Of a stretch of DNA of 64,000 nt, positions 56,865 to 64,000 are shown piece after piece; position 1 is the stretch's first letter; every line of letters starts with the position of its first letter. The DNA is taken from contig NZ_WTVG02000040.1 of the NCBI RefSeq assembly GCF_012910705.2, forward strand, positions 124,001 through 188,000. The letters are read 5' to 3'. Below the pieces are notes generated by a model, which was not told the DNA's origin, ran no database searches, and worked only from the letters and a program-made list of their open reading frames with translations. The position numbers were made by a program, and so were the translations under genes. Source of the stretch: Aromatoleum anaerobium. Lineage in GTDB: Bacteria; Pseudomonadota; Gammaproteobacteria; Burkholderiales; Rhodocyclaceae.

Positions 56865-58301
56865 GCGCCCGACCACGAAGGGGCGGATGGCGTTTTCGGC
56901 CGGATTGTTGTCGACCGGCAGATCGCCGCGCTCGATATAGCGGATCAGGCGTGGCCACTGCCGATGCAGGTAGCCCAGTGCGCCGCCGAGCACCGAGGAA
57001 GGCGGCACGGTGGGGAGCACCTGGTCAAGCCAGCGGCGCAGTTCGTCGAGCACGGCACGGCTTCGGGTCTGGCGTTGCGCCAGACGCTCGGCGTCGTTCA
57101 GTTCGCGGCACGCCTTCTCGATGGCGTAGAGCTTGCCGATCAAGCCCAGCGCTTCGTGGGCGCGCCCGCGCTTGCCCGCGGGCAGCACCTTGCTGGCCTC
57201 GACGAAGCGGCGCCGCGCGTGAGCCCAGCAACCGAGCCGGGTCACCCCGTCGCAGAAGGAGATCGCCCCATAGCTTTCGAGCCCGTCGGCCATCAGGTGT
57301 CCTTTCCAGCCTTCGAGCAGGCGTAAGGGCACGGCCTGCGCACGGCTCGGATCGTACTCGAACAGGATCACCGGCGTGCCGGGTGGCCCGCCGCGCTGCA
57401 CCCACATCTGGCTCGTGCTCGTGGGCGAGCGCCCGGGCTCCTTGAGGACCTGGATCGGGGTCTCGTCCATGTGGATCACGTCGTGTCCGAGCAACACGTC
57501 GCGCATCAGGTTGGCGATCGGCTGCAGCGCCCGGGCCGCACCGATCACCCAGCGCGCCAGCGTCTGGCGCGGCACGAGGACGCCCGCGCGGGCGAGCACG
57601 TACTCGAAACGCGCCAGCGGCAGGCCATCGACGTATTTGATGATGAGCAGCAAGGCCAGAGAATCGTTGCTGGCGTTGCTCTTGGGCAGCACCTGAGCCG
57701 GTGCGGGGGCCATGACCGGCGCCTGGTCGCCCTTGGGGCAGCCGTAGCGCTTGCGGATGTGACGCAGCACCCGCACCTGCATGGGCACGATGTCGAGCTG
57801 TTCGCTGACGTCCTGGCCGATCTCGACCATGGGTGTGCCGCAGGCGCAGGTGCGCTCGGCCTCGGGGACGTCGTGGATCACGTCGATGCGGGGCAGCTCG
57901 ACCGGCAAGGGCTTGCGCTTGCCGCGCGCCTTCTTCTTGCCGGTGTCGGCGGGTGTGTCCTCAGACGTCTCGGTGGCCGACGGCAACGCTGCGGCGTCGC
58001 CGGCCTCGGGCGCGGACTCGACCAGCGCCTCGGCCTCGTTGAACAGCCAACCCTGGCCCGCGTGCGATTCGCTGCTGGGCCCGAACATGCGCCGACGTGC
58101 CAGGCGCAGTTGTTCGTAAATCTCGACGATGCGCGCTTCGAACGCTTTTTGCAGTTCGGCTTCGCGTGCCTCGAAAGCGCGCTGCTGTTCCAGCAGCAAG
58201 GCTTTGAGCACCGCCGGATCGTCCGGCAACTGCGCCGGGGGGACGAGCGCACACCCGCCGCTGGCGGAGTTCGAGAGGGGGTCGGCGGTGCTGCACAGCA
58301 T
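56865..58301 (-). pseudogene. IS66 transposase tnpC, 5' part
   Basis: Encodes the first 479 residues of the IS66 DDE transposase: an N-terminal leucine-zipper-like helix, zinc-binding CACGTP, the Asp in VIHMDETPIQVL, the CWAHARRRF block and DNNPAENAIRPFVVGR. The RIT end follows directly and supplies a short unrelated tail ending at 56808. Together with 53190-53399 it makes a full-length TnpC of about 548 residues. Confidence 0.9.
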
Positions 58302-58323
58302 GCCGCAATTATACCCGATTGAA

Positions 58324-58683
58324 CTACGTAACTGACTGGAAATGCAGCGTTTTATGCGGCTTTGCCGCCCACAGATCGAAGCCTTCGAGCAGCCACTCGA
58401 GCTCCCTGGCCGTCAGCACGCAGGTGGCCTCGCCGGCGTCGGTCGCAGGCCAGGCGAAGCGCTCGGCTTCGAGCCGCTTGTACCACAGACAGAACCCGTT
58501 ACGGTGCCAGTACAGCGCCTTGAGCTTGTCGCGGCGACGATTGATGAACAGGTACAACGCGTCGCCAAAGGGATTCAAGCCCAGCTCCTGCTCGACCAGC
58601 GCCGACAGTCCGCCGATCGACTTGCGGAAATCGATCGCCGACCGGTACAGATACACCGTGCCGATGCGGTGCCCCGGGTGCAT
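58324..58683 (-). CDS. IS66 accessory protein TnpB
   Basis: The 119-residue protein has the IS66 Orf2 signature: YLYRSAIDFRKSIGGLSALVEQ, NPFGDALYLFINRRRDKLKALYW and FCLWYKRLE. It is required for IS66 transposition. Its ATG overlaps the tnpA stop by one base. Confidence 0.92.
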   Translation of the reverse strand: MHPGHRIGTVYLYRSAIDFRKSIGGLSALVEQELGLNPFGDALYLFINRRRDKLKALYWHRNGFCLWYKRLEAERFAWPATDAGEATCVLTARELEWLLEGFDLWAAKPHKTLHFQSVT

Positions 58684-59000
58684 CAGCGCCCCCGCTCGCG
58701 CAGTGCCGCCGACAGTGCGGCCAGCCAGTCGACGGCGGGCAGCGTTGCGCATTCGAGCCGCAACCCGGCATCGATCACCACCGTGCAGCCCGCACGCGCT
58801 GCCAGCGAAGGCTCGATCTGGATCGGGACGAATCCGCCGAGTTTGGCGCGACTGCGCCGACCGCCGGCCACCAGGCGCTTGCGCCATTGATAGAGCGCCT
58901 GCGGCGACAGGCCCTCACGCTCGGCATACGCCTTCGTGGTGATGCCCTCGGCCTCGATCGCCGACAGGTGCGACCACCAGAACTCGCTGCGCTCCGACAT
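58683..59000 (-). CDS. IS66 accessory protein TnpA
   Basis: The 105-residue protein starts near the right end of the element and has an N-terminal helix-turn-helix (EGITTKAYAEREGLSPQALYQWRKRL) followed by a small strand-rich domain, as in IS66 TnpA. It is the first gene of the tnpABC operon. Confidence 0.9.
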   Translation of the reverse strand: MSERSEFWWSHLSAIEAEGITTKAYAEREGLSPQALYQWRKRLVAGGRRSRAKLGGFVPIQIEPSLAARAGCTVVIDAGLRLECATLPAVDWLAALSAALRERGR

Positions 59001-59082
59001 GCTCGTGCTCCCAGAAAAACGGAAGCCAGAGCATGCAGGCTCTCCAGCGGCTACATAAGGATGGGGTTCGTGGAGCGCTTAC

Positions 59083-59090
59083 GCTCATTC
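59083..59090. repeat. right 8-bp target duplication of IS66 element
   Basis: GCTCATTC, the direct copy of 53146-53153. Confidence 0.92.
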
Positions 59091-59491
59091 AGGCAGGCTA
59101 CGCCTACGTGCCATACAGCTCACTGGAAAGCGTGATCGAGCTGAATAAAGAGGCGTACTACCTTGCCTTGCGGCAGACGCAGGGTTCTATCCGGACGGAT
59201 GCACCCAACTGGCAACCGTGGCTGGTGTTTTTCCTCCGGTCACTGGCCGAGCAGGTTCGGCGACTGGAAAAGAAGGTAGAGCGCGAGAAGATCGTGCTGG
59301 CTGCCTTGCCCGAGCTGTCACTGCAGATCGTCGAATTTGCCCGTGAGCACGGGCGCGTCACGATCGGCGATGCGATCAAATTGACGGGTGTCAGCCGAAA
59401 CACTCTGAAGCAACATTTCCGCAACCTGGTCGAGCACGGTCATTTGAATCAGCAGGGCAGCGGGCGTGGTGTTTGGTACGAACTCAAGTGA
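59091..59491 (+). pseudogene. fic: fic gene, 3' part
   Basis: Continues the Fic protein after the IS66 insertion: QAGYAYVPYSSLESVIE, KEAYYLALRQTQGSI, then a C-terminal winged-helix-like domain (GRVTIGDAIKLTGVSRNTLKQHF) ending with GRGVWYELK. The frame is intact. An ATG upstream at 59033 inside the IS end could in principle start a short product, but it would lack the Fic motif. Confidence 0.85.
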
Positions 59492-59690
59492 CGGGATTGA
59501 TGGAGCACTGACGCCAGCACCGCCTGACTCAATTTGTGGCGCTCTCGTAGCGCGGTCAGTGAGCAAAGTTCCGACCCTGCAAGTAGACCTATGACCGTGG
59601 ACTGCATACGCCTTGAGTTGCGTTCCGACCAGTAGTCGAACACGTTCACAACGAGCGCCGACGAGGAATGGAGCGCCTTCAACTCATTGT
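59492..59690. other. intergenic stretch between fic remnant and toxin-antitoxin genes
   Basis: The 199 bases lie between convergent genes. No protein-like frame, terminator or repeat was recognised. Confidence 0.4.
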
Positions 59691-60188
59691 TCAGCGTACC
59701 CAGCGACGGGCATCCTTCAGGAGCAACAGCAGTTGCTGCTCACGCAGCGGCGAGGCGATGAACCCAAACCGGGTGTAGAACCGCGCCGCGTCTTCATCGA
59801 TGGGGCGGGTCAGCATCGCCCGGATGCCGACTTGCTCGGCAATCAGCATCGTGCGTCGGATCGCATCCTGCAGCAGACCGAAGCCTATGCCTCGCCCCTG
59901 ATCCTGCGCCGAAGCCGCCAGCCGCGCCAGGATCACCACCGGCAACGGGTACTGCCCCATCCCTTTTCGGATGCGCTCCGGCGCGTCCAGCGTATCGATC
60001 TGGCCGACGGTTAAACTGCAATAGCCTGCTACCCGGTCATCATCGGCCACGACGAAGGTCTTGGCTGAGCCGCTGCCCTGGGCCTGCCGGGCGTGACGCA
60101 GCAGCCAGTCGTTCAAGGCCAGTTTGCCACAGTCGAATCCGTCCAGCCGATGTTGGATGCTCAGGGGTTCAGGTCCGCGCAATGTCAC
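59691..60188 (-). CDS. tacT: GNAT toxin (TacT-type)
   Basis: TacT-family toxins acetylate the amino group of aminoacyl-tRNAs and stop translation. The 165-residue protein has the family opening (LRGPEPLSIQHRLDGFDCGK), the acetyl-CoA loop (LARLAASAQDQGRGIGFGLLQDAI) and the C-terminal AARFYTRFGF with the catalytic Tyr. GTG 60188 is preferred because it gives a four-base overlap with the antitoxin stop; a GTG at 60200 is possible. Confidence 0.88.
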   Translation of the reverse strand: MTLRGPEPLSIQHRLDGFDCGKLALNDWLLRHARQAQGSGSAKTFVVADDDRVAGYCSLTVGQIDTLDAPERIRKGMGQYPLPVVILARLAASAQDQGRGIGFGLLQDAIRRTMLIAEQVGIRAMLTRPIDEDAARFYTRFGFIASPLREQQLLLLLKDARRWVR

Positions 60189-60478
60189 TTCGCATCCCAC
60201 GGCGCCTTGCGCGAAAACAGATCACGCAAGCCTTCATTGGGCTGCTCCGGTTGTTCCAGCAAATCCATCAGGGCTTGGTACTGACTACCGGAAACCATGA
60301 ACAGGCGTTGGTCCAGCAAAGTCTGCTCGGCGGCCAAGCAGGCGCTGTCCAGGATGAAGTCGGTCAGGGATTTATGCGCCACCTCGGCGGCGCGGCGCAA
60401 CACCACTTCCTGTTCGTGAGTGGCGCGTAGCCCCAAGCGGGCAGACCGGGCGGAAGGAGAGGATGCGATAGCAGCCAT
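60185..60478 (-). CDS. tacA: DUF1778 antitoxin (TacA-type)
   Basis: The 97-residue antitoxin has an N-terminal ribbon-helix-helix (RLGLRATHEQEVVLRRAAEVAHKSLTDFILDSA) and a C-terminal toxin-binding tail (LLEQPEQPNEGLRDLFSRKAPWD). ATG 60478 follows GAGGTG. It overlaps the toxin start, and the pair should repress its own promoter. Confidence 0.9.
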   Translation of the reverse strand: MAAIASSPSARSARLGLRATHEQEVVLRRAAEVAHKSLTDFILDSACLAAEQTLLDQRLFMVSGSQYQALMDLLEQPEQPNEGLRDLFSRKAPWDAK

Positions 60479-60494
60479 CACGGCACCTCGTTTG

Positions 60495-61007
60495 TCAGAT
60501 CAACTGCCGCAATGTTAGTACAAACGACGCACACCGTCTAGTTCTGGCGGGCGACCGGTTGCCTTGGTTGACGATGAACCGGCGTGCGTGGCGCCGACAG
60601 AACTGGCTCACACACGTCGTCGACAGAGGCAACTGATCTGCATCGATGCCTTGCAACGCTACCCAGAACAAAGCGCCACGCTTGCGTGTGAACTGTCGCG
60701 CCGCGGAGTCGTCGAGGGTGGCAAACACCTGATCCAGCACGTCGTCCTCAACTGCACTTTGCATCACGAACGCCAGCATTCCGCCCGCAGGGGTCCCGTA
60801 CACGGCTGCTTCGCGATTGGCAGTGCCTGTCGCCGCGTCGATGGCCTTCCTCAACTCCTCGCGGCCCTTATCCTTCGCCGCTTCGATCTTGGCAGGATCG
60901 AAGGGCTCTATGCGCACTTCCGCGCCTCCACCCAAGGTCGCGCTGGGAGTCGGATCCGGGCAAGCGCAACTGCTCTCTGCAGTGACTGTCGCTTCCGACA
61001 GGGACAA
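60495..61007 (-). pseudogene. fragment of an unknown gene
   Basis: An open frame of 170 residues with a protein-like central part (VRIEPFDPAKIEAAKDKG, REAAVYGTPAGGMLAFVMQS, RKRGALFWVALQGIDADQL). The beginning has only a TTG start, and its codons overlap the DUF6544-like remnant that reads on the other strand. After IDADQL the sequence becomes arginine-rich and unlike a protein. It is probably an internal piece of a larger gene, joined here by rearrangement. Confidence 0.4.
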
Positions 61008-61175
61008 GCCTGAACTGAATTCAGGTTCACTGCATCGCTATCTGGCGGAAGCAGTCTGGTATCCGACCGCGCTGCTGCCGTCCGCGGGGTGCGGTGGAGT
61101 CCGATCGACAACCGGAGGGCCCTGGCCACACTGAGCGACTTGGGAAACACGGTGTCGCTGGAATTTCGGTTTAAC
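60946..61175 (+). pseudogene. DUF6544-like gene, 5' remnant (frameshifted, interrupted by IS110)
   Basis: On the + strand GVGSGQAQLLSAVTVASD, then SLHRYLAEAVWYPTALLPSAG, match the conserved middle of DUF6544 proteins. One base appears missing in the G-run at 61086-61089; after it the frame continues VRWSPIDNRRALATLSDLGN and SLEFRFN up to about 61175, where IS110 sequence begins. The part upstream of 60946 has been lost or replaced. Family assignment is from motif memory. Confidence 0.6.
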
Positions 61176-61246
61176 GTGAAAGAGCCCACATCCGAGACGA
61201 GCGCGCGCCTGACCGCTGAAGGTCATGGGGTGGAAGGGCGGGTGAA

Positions 61247-62467
61247 TCAGGCGGCTGCGCGAATGAAGCCGAAGCGAGTCAGCGCCTTGATCCAGCGTGG
61301 AGCGTTGCGTTGAACGGAAAGCGCCTCATAGTCGGTGGCTGAATCCCGGTAGTGTTCGCCACGTTTGAGCATGAAGTAGATGGTGCGCAGAATCTTGTGT
61401 GCCAAGGCGACGATGGCGCGTTTGTGGCCGCGGCGAACGATGAGCGACTGGAACTTCGACTGCAAGGCCGATTTGGTGCGGCTGGCGGCATGAGCGAACT
61501 CGCAGAGCAGGCGTCGGACATAGAGGTTGCCCTTGCGAACGCGTCCGGATTTGCGCTTGCCCGCCGACTCATTGTTGCCCGGGCAGATGCCGACCCAGGA
61601 CGTCAGCCGATCCGCGCAGCCGAATGCCTCCATATCGGTGCCAATTTCCACCAGCAGCATGGCTGCGCCGATCAGATCGACGCCGGGCAGGGTTTGCAGC
61701 AAGGCGAGCGCGTTTCGTTCGTCCTGCAGTCCATCCAGAAGTCGCGCATCGAAGCGCGCAATGCGCGCCTCGATCTCCTCGACATGGTGCATCAGTTCAT
61801 CGAGCACGAAGCGATGGCTGTCGGTCAGTTCCCCCTGCAAGGCATCGAAGATTTCCTCGCGACTGGCCTTGAGTCGCCGACTGGCGAACTTCAGCACCTC
61901 GTTCGGCGAGTGCCCTTCGATGATGGCCTTGACCATGGCGCGTGCCGACTGACCATGCAGATCGCTCACCACCACGCCCAGGCGGATGCCGCCGTCGGTC
62001 AGCACCTTGTGCAGGCGGTTCTTCTCGGAGGCCAGCAGACCCACCAGTTTCTGCCGCTGCCGCGAAATCAGACGCAACTCACGCAGCCGTGCCGGCGGCA
62101 CGAACGAACCGCGCAGCAATCCGGCACGCGAGAGCGTCGCCAACCATTGCGCATCGCCGACATCGGTCTTGCGTCCGGGAACATTCTTGACGTGCCGGGC
62201 ATTGACCACTTGCCCACGGATGCCCACCGCTTCCAGTGCGGCATACGGGCTCTTCCAGTAGATGCCCGTGCTCTCCATCACCACCTGATCGGGAGCAAGC
62301 GATGCCGCCCAGTCGGCCAGTGCGCGCCGATCGCGTTTGAACGCACCGAATTGCCGCTGTTCGATACGCGTCGTGCCGTCGGCCTCTTCGAGGATCGCGC
62401 AGGCCGTAATTTGCGCCTGATGCACATCCAGTCCGATGACTCGTTTGTGTAGCGCTACCAGTTCCAT
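61247..62467 (-). CDS. IS110-family transposase
   Basis: The 406-residue DEDD transposase is complete: VIGLDVHQAQITACAI, MESTGIYWKSPYAAL, GRKTDVGDAQWLATL for the N-terminal nuclease. The C-terminal domain has LLQTLPGVDLIGAAMLLVEIG, SWVGICPGNNESAGKRKSGR with the serine region, and RRLLCEFAHAASRTKSA. It is likely active, guided by an RNA from the element's own non-coding end. Confidence 0.93.
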   Translation of the reverse strand: MELVALHKRVIGLDVHQAQITACAILEEADGTTRIEQRQFGAFKRDRRALADWAASLAPDQVVMESTGIYWKSPYAALEAVGIRGQVVNARHVKNVPGRKTDVGDAQWLATLSRAGLLRGSFVPPARLRELRLISRQRQKLVGLLASEKNRLHKVLTDGGIRLGVVVSDLHGQSARAMVKAIIEGHSPNEVLKFASRRLKASREEIFDALQGELTDSHRFVLDELMHHVEEIEARIARFDARLLDGLQDERNALALLQTLPGVDLIGAAMLLVEIGTDMEAFGCADRLTSWVGICPGNNESAGKRKSGRVRKGNLYVRRLLCEFAHAASRTKSALQSKFQSLIVRRGHKRAIVALAHKILRTIYFMLKRGEHYRDSATDYEALSVQRNAPRWIKALTRFGFIRAAA

Positions 62468-62722
62468 GCCATCTCCCGTCGAATTACACTCAACAGTGGA
62501 AGGGGGCGGGTGCCAGAACTGAAAGTGCCTGAAGGCGACAAGTCGCCGACGGCCTGTTTAACGTGCGCTCTCTATGGAAGCAATCCGGGGTACGAGTCAG
62601 TTCGGCGGGTCACGTTAGCTTGCGGGGTCGAGCCGCCAAAAAATTGCGCGACCTCTTCCCGCCTCCTTCCACCCCGAATTCTCTTTCATCATCAGGGGTG
62701 GCGGCCATCGCAATCACCGTTA
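62468..62722 (-). ncRNA. candidate bridge RNA region of the intact IS110 element
   Basis: The 255 bases upstream of the intact transposase lie within the element and have no convincing gene of their own. Possible stems include CACCCC at about 62669-62675 with GGGGTG at about 62694-62700. In IS110-group elements this is where the bridge RNA is encoded. Target- and donor-binding loops were not matched. Confidence 0.45.
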
Positions 62723-62946
62723 GCGACGTAGCCGAGGTCGTCGGGATTTATACGGAGGGACGCTGGAGCCGCACGGCGAATGGGTACGAACTGACGCCGT
62801 GGGAGGGGCACTTCAGCGCGTACCGCCGCCACCAGGGAGTGCTCGTGCCCTCCAGCGGTGAGGTCGGCTGGTATGCGAACGGGCGGCTGGAAATCGTCTG
62901 GAAGGGCGAGATCACTTCGCTTGAGTACGAATTCGAACGGGTCTAG
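62722..62946 (+). pseudogene. DUF6544-like gene, 3' remnant
   Basis: Encodes DVAEVVGIYTEGRWSRTANG, YELTPWEGHFSAYRRHQGVL, VGWYANGRLEIVWKGEI and ends FERV with a stop at 62946. This is the C-terminal part of the protein whose middle lies at 60946-61175. The open frame extends upstream into IS110 sequence (to 62563), but that part is not protein-like. Confidence 0.6.
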
Positions 62947-62949
62947 GGG

Positions 62950-63915
62950 ATGAAACGAACCGTGCTTGTTGCTGGAACCCTCCTGATCCTGGCCGTCGGA
63001 TTGATGTACGTTCAGTACCGATCCGATCTTTCAGCTGCCCGCCGGGAATTGCGGGCGGGCAGCCAGATCGCTCAGACGGCGTGTGGCCCTGTCGAGTACG
63101 CCGTAGCGGGATCGGGACCGGCCGTGCTGGTCATCCACGGCGCCGGCGGTGGCTACTCGCAGGTGGCAGCAATCAGCGAATTGCTCGCGACCTCGGGCTT
63201 CCAGGCGATCGCGATGTCGCGCTTCGGCTACCTGCGGACGCCGCTGCCGGTAGATGCGTCGCCGTCTGCGCAGGCTGACGCCCACGCCTGCCTTCTGGAT
63301 GCGCTGGGTGTATCGAAAGCTTCAGCCTTGGGACTATCGGCCGGAGCCCCCTCGGCCATCCAGTTTGGCCTGCGCCATGCGGCGCGCTGTTTCGCTCTCG
63401 TCCTGCTCGTACCAGCCATCACCGTGCCCGGGCGTGATGTCGCCGAAACGACCCCGCCATCTGCGTTCTGGCAGCTCGTATTCGACTACGTGCTCAGATC
63501 GGACTTCGCGATCTGGGTTGTGACCTGGTTTTGGCCGGAGATGCTCGTTGAAACGGTACTGGCCACTCCTTTGGACGAATTTCGTCACGCGAGCGGGGCA
63601 GAGCGGCAGCGCGGTCTCGGCGTGATCCGGGATATTTTCCCGGTGAGCCTCAAGGTCGACGGCTTAAAGAACGACACCCTCGTTACGATAACGACGACCG
63701 CTCACCACTTGGAGCGGATAACGGTCCCAACGCTGGCAATCAGTGCGAAGGACGATCTATATAGGACCGATGGTGGTGCGCAACATGCGGCAGAACAGAT
63801 ACCAGGAGCGCGTCTGATCTTGTTTCCCACAGGCGGACATGCCTGGCTGGGACATGATGCCGAAGTCCGTGATGAGTTAGTGACCTTCCTGCGCGGGGCC
63901 ACTTCATCTCAGTAA
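62950..63915 (+). CDS. alpha/beta hydrolase
   Basis: The 321-residue protein has an N-terminal membrane anchor or signal (about 4-22, VLVAGTLLILAVGLMYVQY). The hydrolase fold has VLVIHGAGGGYSQV (oxyanion loop), the nucleophile Ser in GLSAGAPSA near 135, an Asp in ISAKDDLY near 272 and the His in GGHAWLGH near 305. It starts three bases after the DUF6544-like stop, so the two once formed an operon now separated from their original promoter by IS110. Substrate unknown. Confidence 0.85.
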   Translation: MKRTVLVAGTLLILAVGLMYVQYRSDLSAARRELRAGSQIAQTACGPVEYAVAGSGPAVLVIHGAGGGYSQVAAISELLATSGFQAIAMSRFGYLRTPLPVDASPSAQADAHACLLDALGVSKASALGLSAGAPSAIQFGLRHAARCFALVLLVPAITVPGRDVAETTPPSAFWQLVFDYVLRSDFAIWVVTWFWPEMLVETVLATPLDEFRHASGAERQRGLGVIRDIFPVSLKVDGLKNDTLVTITTTAHHLERITVPTLAISAKDDLYRTDGGAQHAAEQIPGARLILFPTGGHAWLGHDAEVRDELVTFLRGATSSQ

Positions 63916-64000
63916 CGAACGACAGGATTTGGGCGGCCAATTTGACGCTCTGATAGGCGCCTTCGGGTCCTCTGGCGAAGTTGGACACACCAACGCCATT
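63916..64000. other. end of window, nothing recognised
   Basis: The last 85 bases have no start codon with a supported frame and no repeat that could be recognised. Confidence 0.4.

Larger units (their letters stand above)
53154..59082. mobile_element. IS66-family element in fic, carrying a nested RIT element
   Basis: The ends are perfect 26-bp inverted repeats (GTAAGCGCTCCACGAACC onward at 53154-53179 and its complement at 59057-59082), starting with GTAA as IS66 ends do. They are flanked by the 8-bp duplication GCTCATTC. Total length is 5929 bases. Removing the nested recombinase element of about 3.46 kb leaves about 2.5 kb, the usual IS66 size. Genes tnpA, tnpB and tnpC are on the - strand; tnpC is broken by the nested element. 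Confidence 0.92.
61175..62722 (-). mobile_element. IS110-family element with intact transposase, inserted in a DUF6544-like gene
   Basis: The boundaries are set by the host gene: the DUF6544-like frame stops after SLEFRFN near 61175 and resumes with DVAEVVGIYTEGRW near 62722. The element is therefore about 1.55 kb, with about 72 bases after the transposase and about 255 bases before it. No inverted repeats or target duplication were found, as usual for IS110. The ends are uncertain by about 10 bases. Confidence 0.75.

Noticed and set aside
59033..59090. Separate gene start for the fic 3' part
   Set aside because: The ATG lies in the IS66 inverted repeat; the true coding sequence continues from the 5' fic half at the target duplication.
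61352..62452. + strand frame opposite the IS110 transposase
   Set aside because: Antisense shadow of an intact transposase.
62563..62721. N-terminal extension of the DUF6544-like 3' remnant
   Set aside because: This part is IS110 sequence; the reading frame is open by chance and the conserved protein begins only near 62722.

Overview
The window is GC-rich, apart from one AT-rich island. Its housekeeping gene content fits a betaproteobacterium of the Azoarcus/Aromatoleum/Thauera type (Rhodocyclales): serS-rarA-lolA-ftsK, a Crp/Fnr regulator next to trxB, nadE beside a PII gene, purM back to back with a PerM-type protein and hda, and a pcnB-folK-deoxynucleoside kinase-panB-panC run. The taxon is inferred from gene content and codon use; no rRNA or tRNA gene was seen.

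Layout. 1-12.4 kb is core genome: serS (partial), rarA, lolA, ftsK, Crp/Fnr, trxB, an Smr protein, PII, nadE, a FemAB-like acyltransferase and ppa. 12.7-14.9 kb holds an HD-GYP and an HDOD signalling gene. 15.0-28.8 kb is an aryl-polyene/xanthomonadin-like pigment locus. A long + strand operon with start/stop overlaps encodes ACP, membrane protein, acyl ligase, dehydratase, LpxL-like acyltransferase, LolA-like carrier, MMPL exporter, polysaccharide deacetylase, methyltransferase, ketosynthase, KS-like partner, second dehydratase and ketoreductase. It converges on a - strand operon encoding a MipA/OmpV porin, a PlsC-type acyltransferase and a family 2 glycosyltransferase. Together these genes could build a polyene acyl chain on ACP, move it to a lipid or glycolipid, and export it to the outer membrane. 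No ammonia lyase or thioesterase is present, so the aryl starter must come from elsewhere.

29.0-32.3 kb is a small accessory patch: a membrane coiled-coil protein, a zinc-ribbon/ankyrin membrane protein, a DUF1828-like pair, and a HigA antitoxin beside a remnant of its toxin. 32.3-34.4 kb carries a periplasmic ATP-dependent DNA ligase and miaA. 34.4-36.3 kb is the AT-rich island with one radical SAM/SPASM gene whose N-terminus carries repeats otherwise seen around glycosyltransferases. 36.4-50.8 kb is again core-like: permease, RND pump, adaptor, purM, PerM, hda, HAD phosphatase, pcnB, folK, dNK, panB, panC and a CBS protein.

50.8-62.9 kb is a mobile-element hot spot. It holds a frameshifted IS110-family element and an IS66 element inserted in a fic gene with an 8-bp target duplication. 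The IS66 transposase is itself broken by a three-recombinase (RIT) element with perfect 30-bp inverted ends. A TacA/TacT toxin-antitoxin pair follows, then a second IS110 element inserted in a DUF6544-like gene. Both IS110 elements have a roughly 250-300 base non-coding stretch upstream of the transposase, where IS110-group bridge RNAs are encoded. An alpha/beta hydrolase closes the window.
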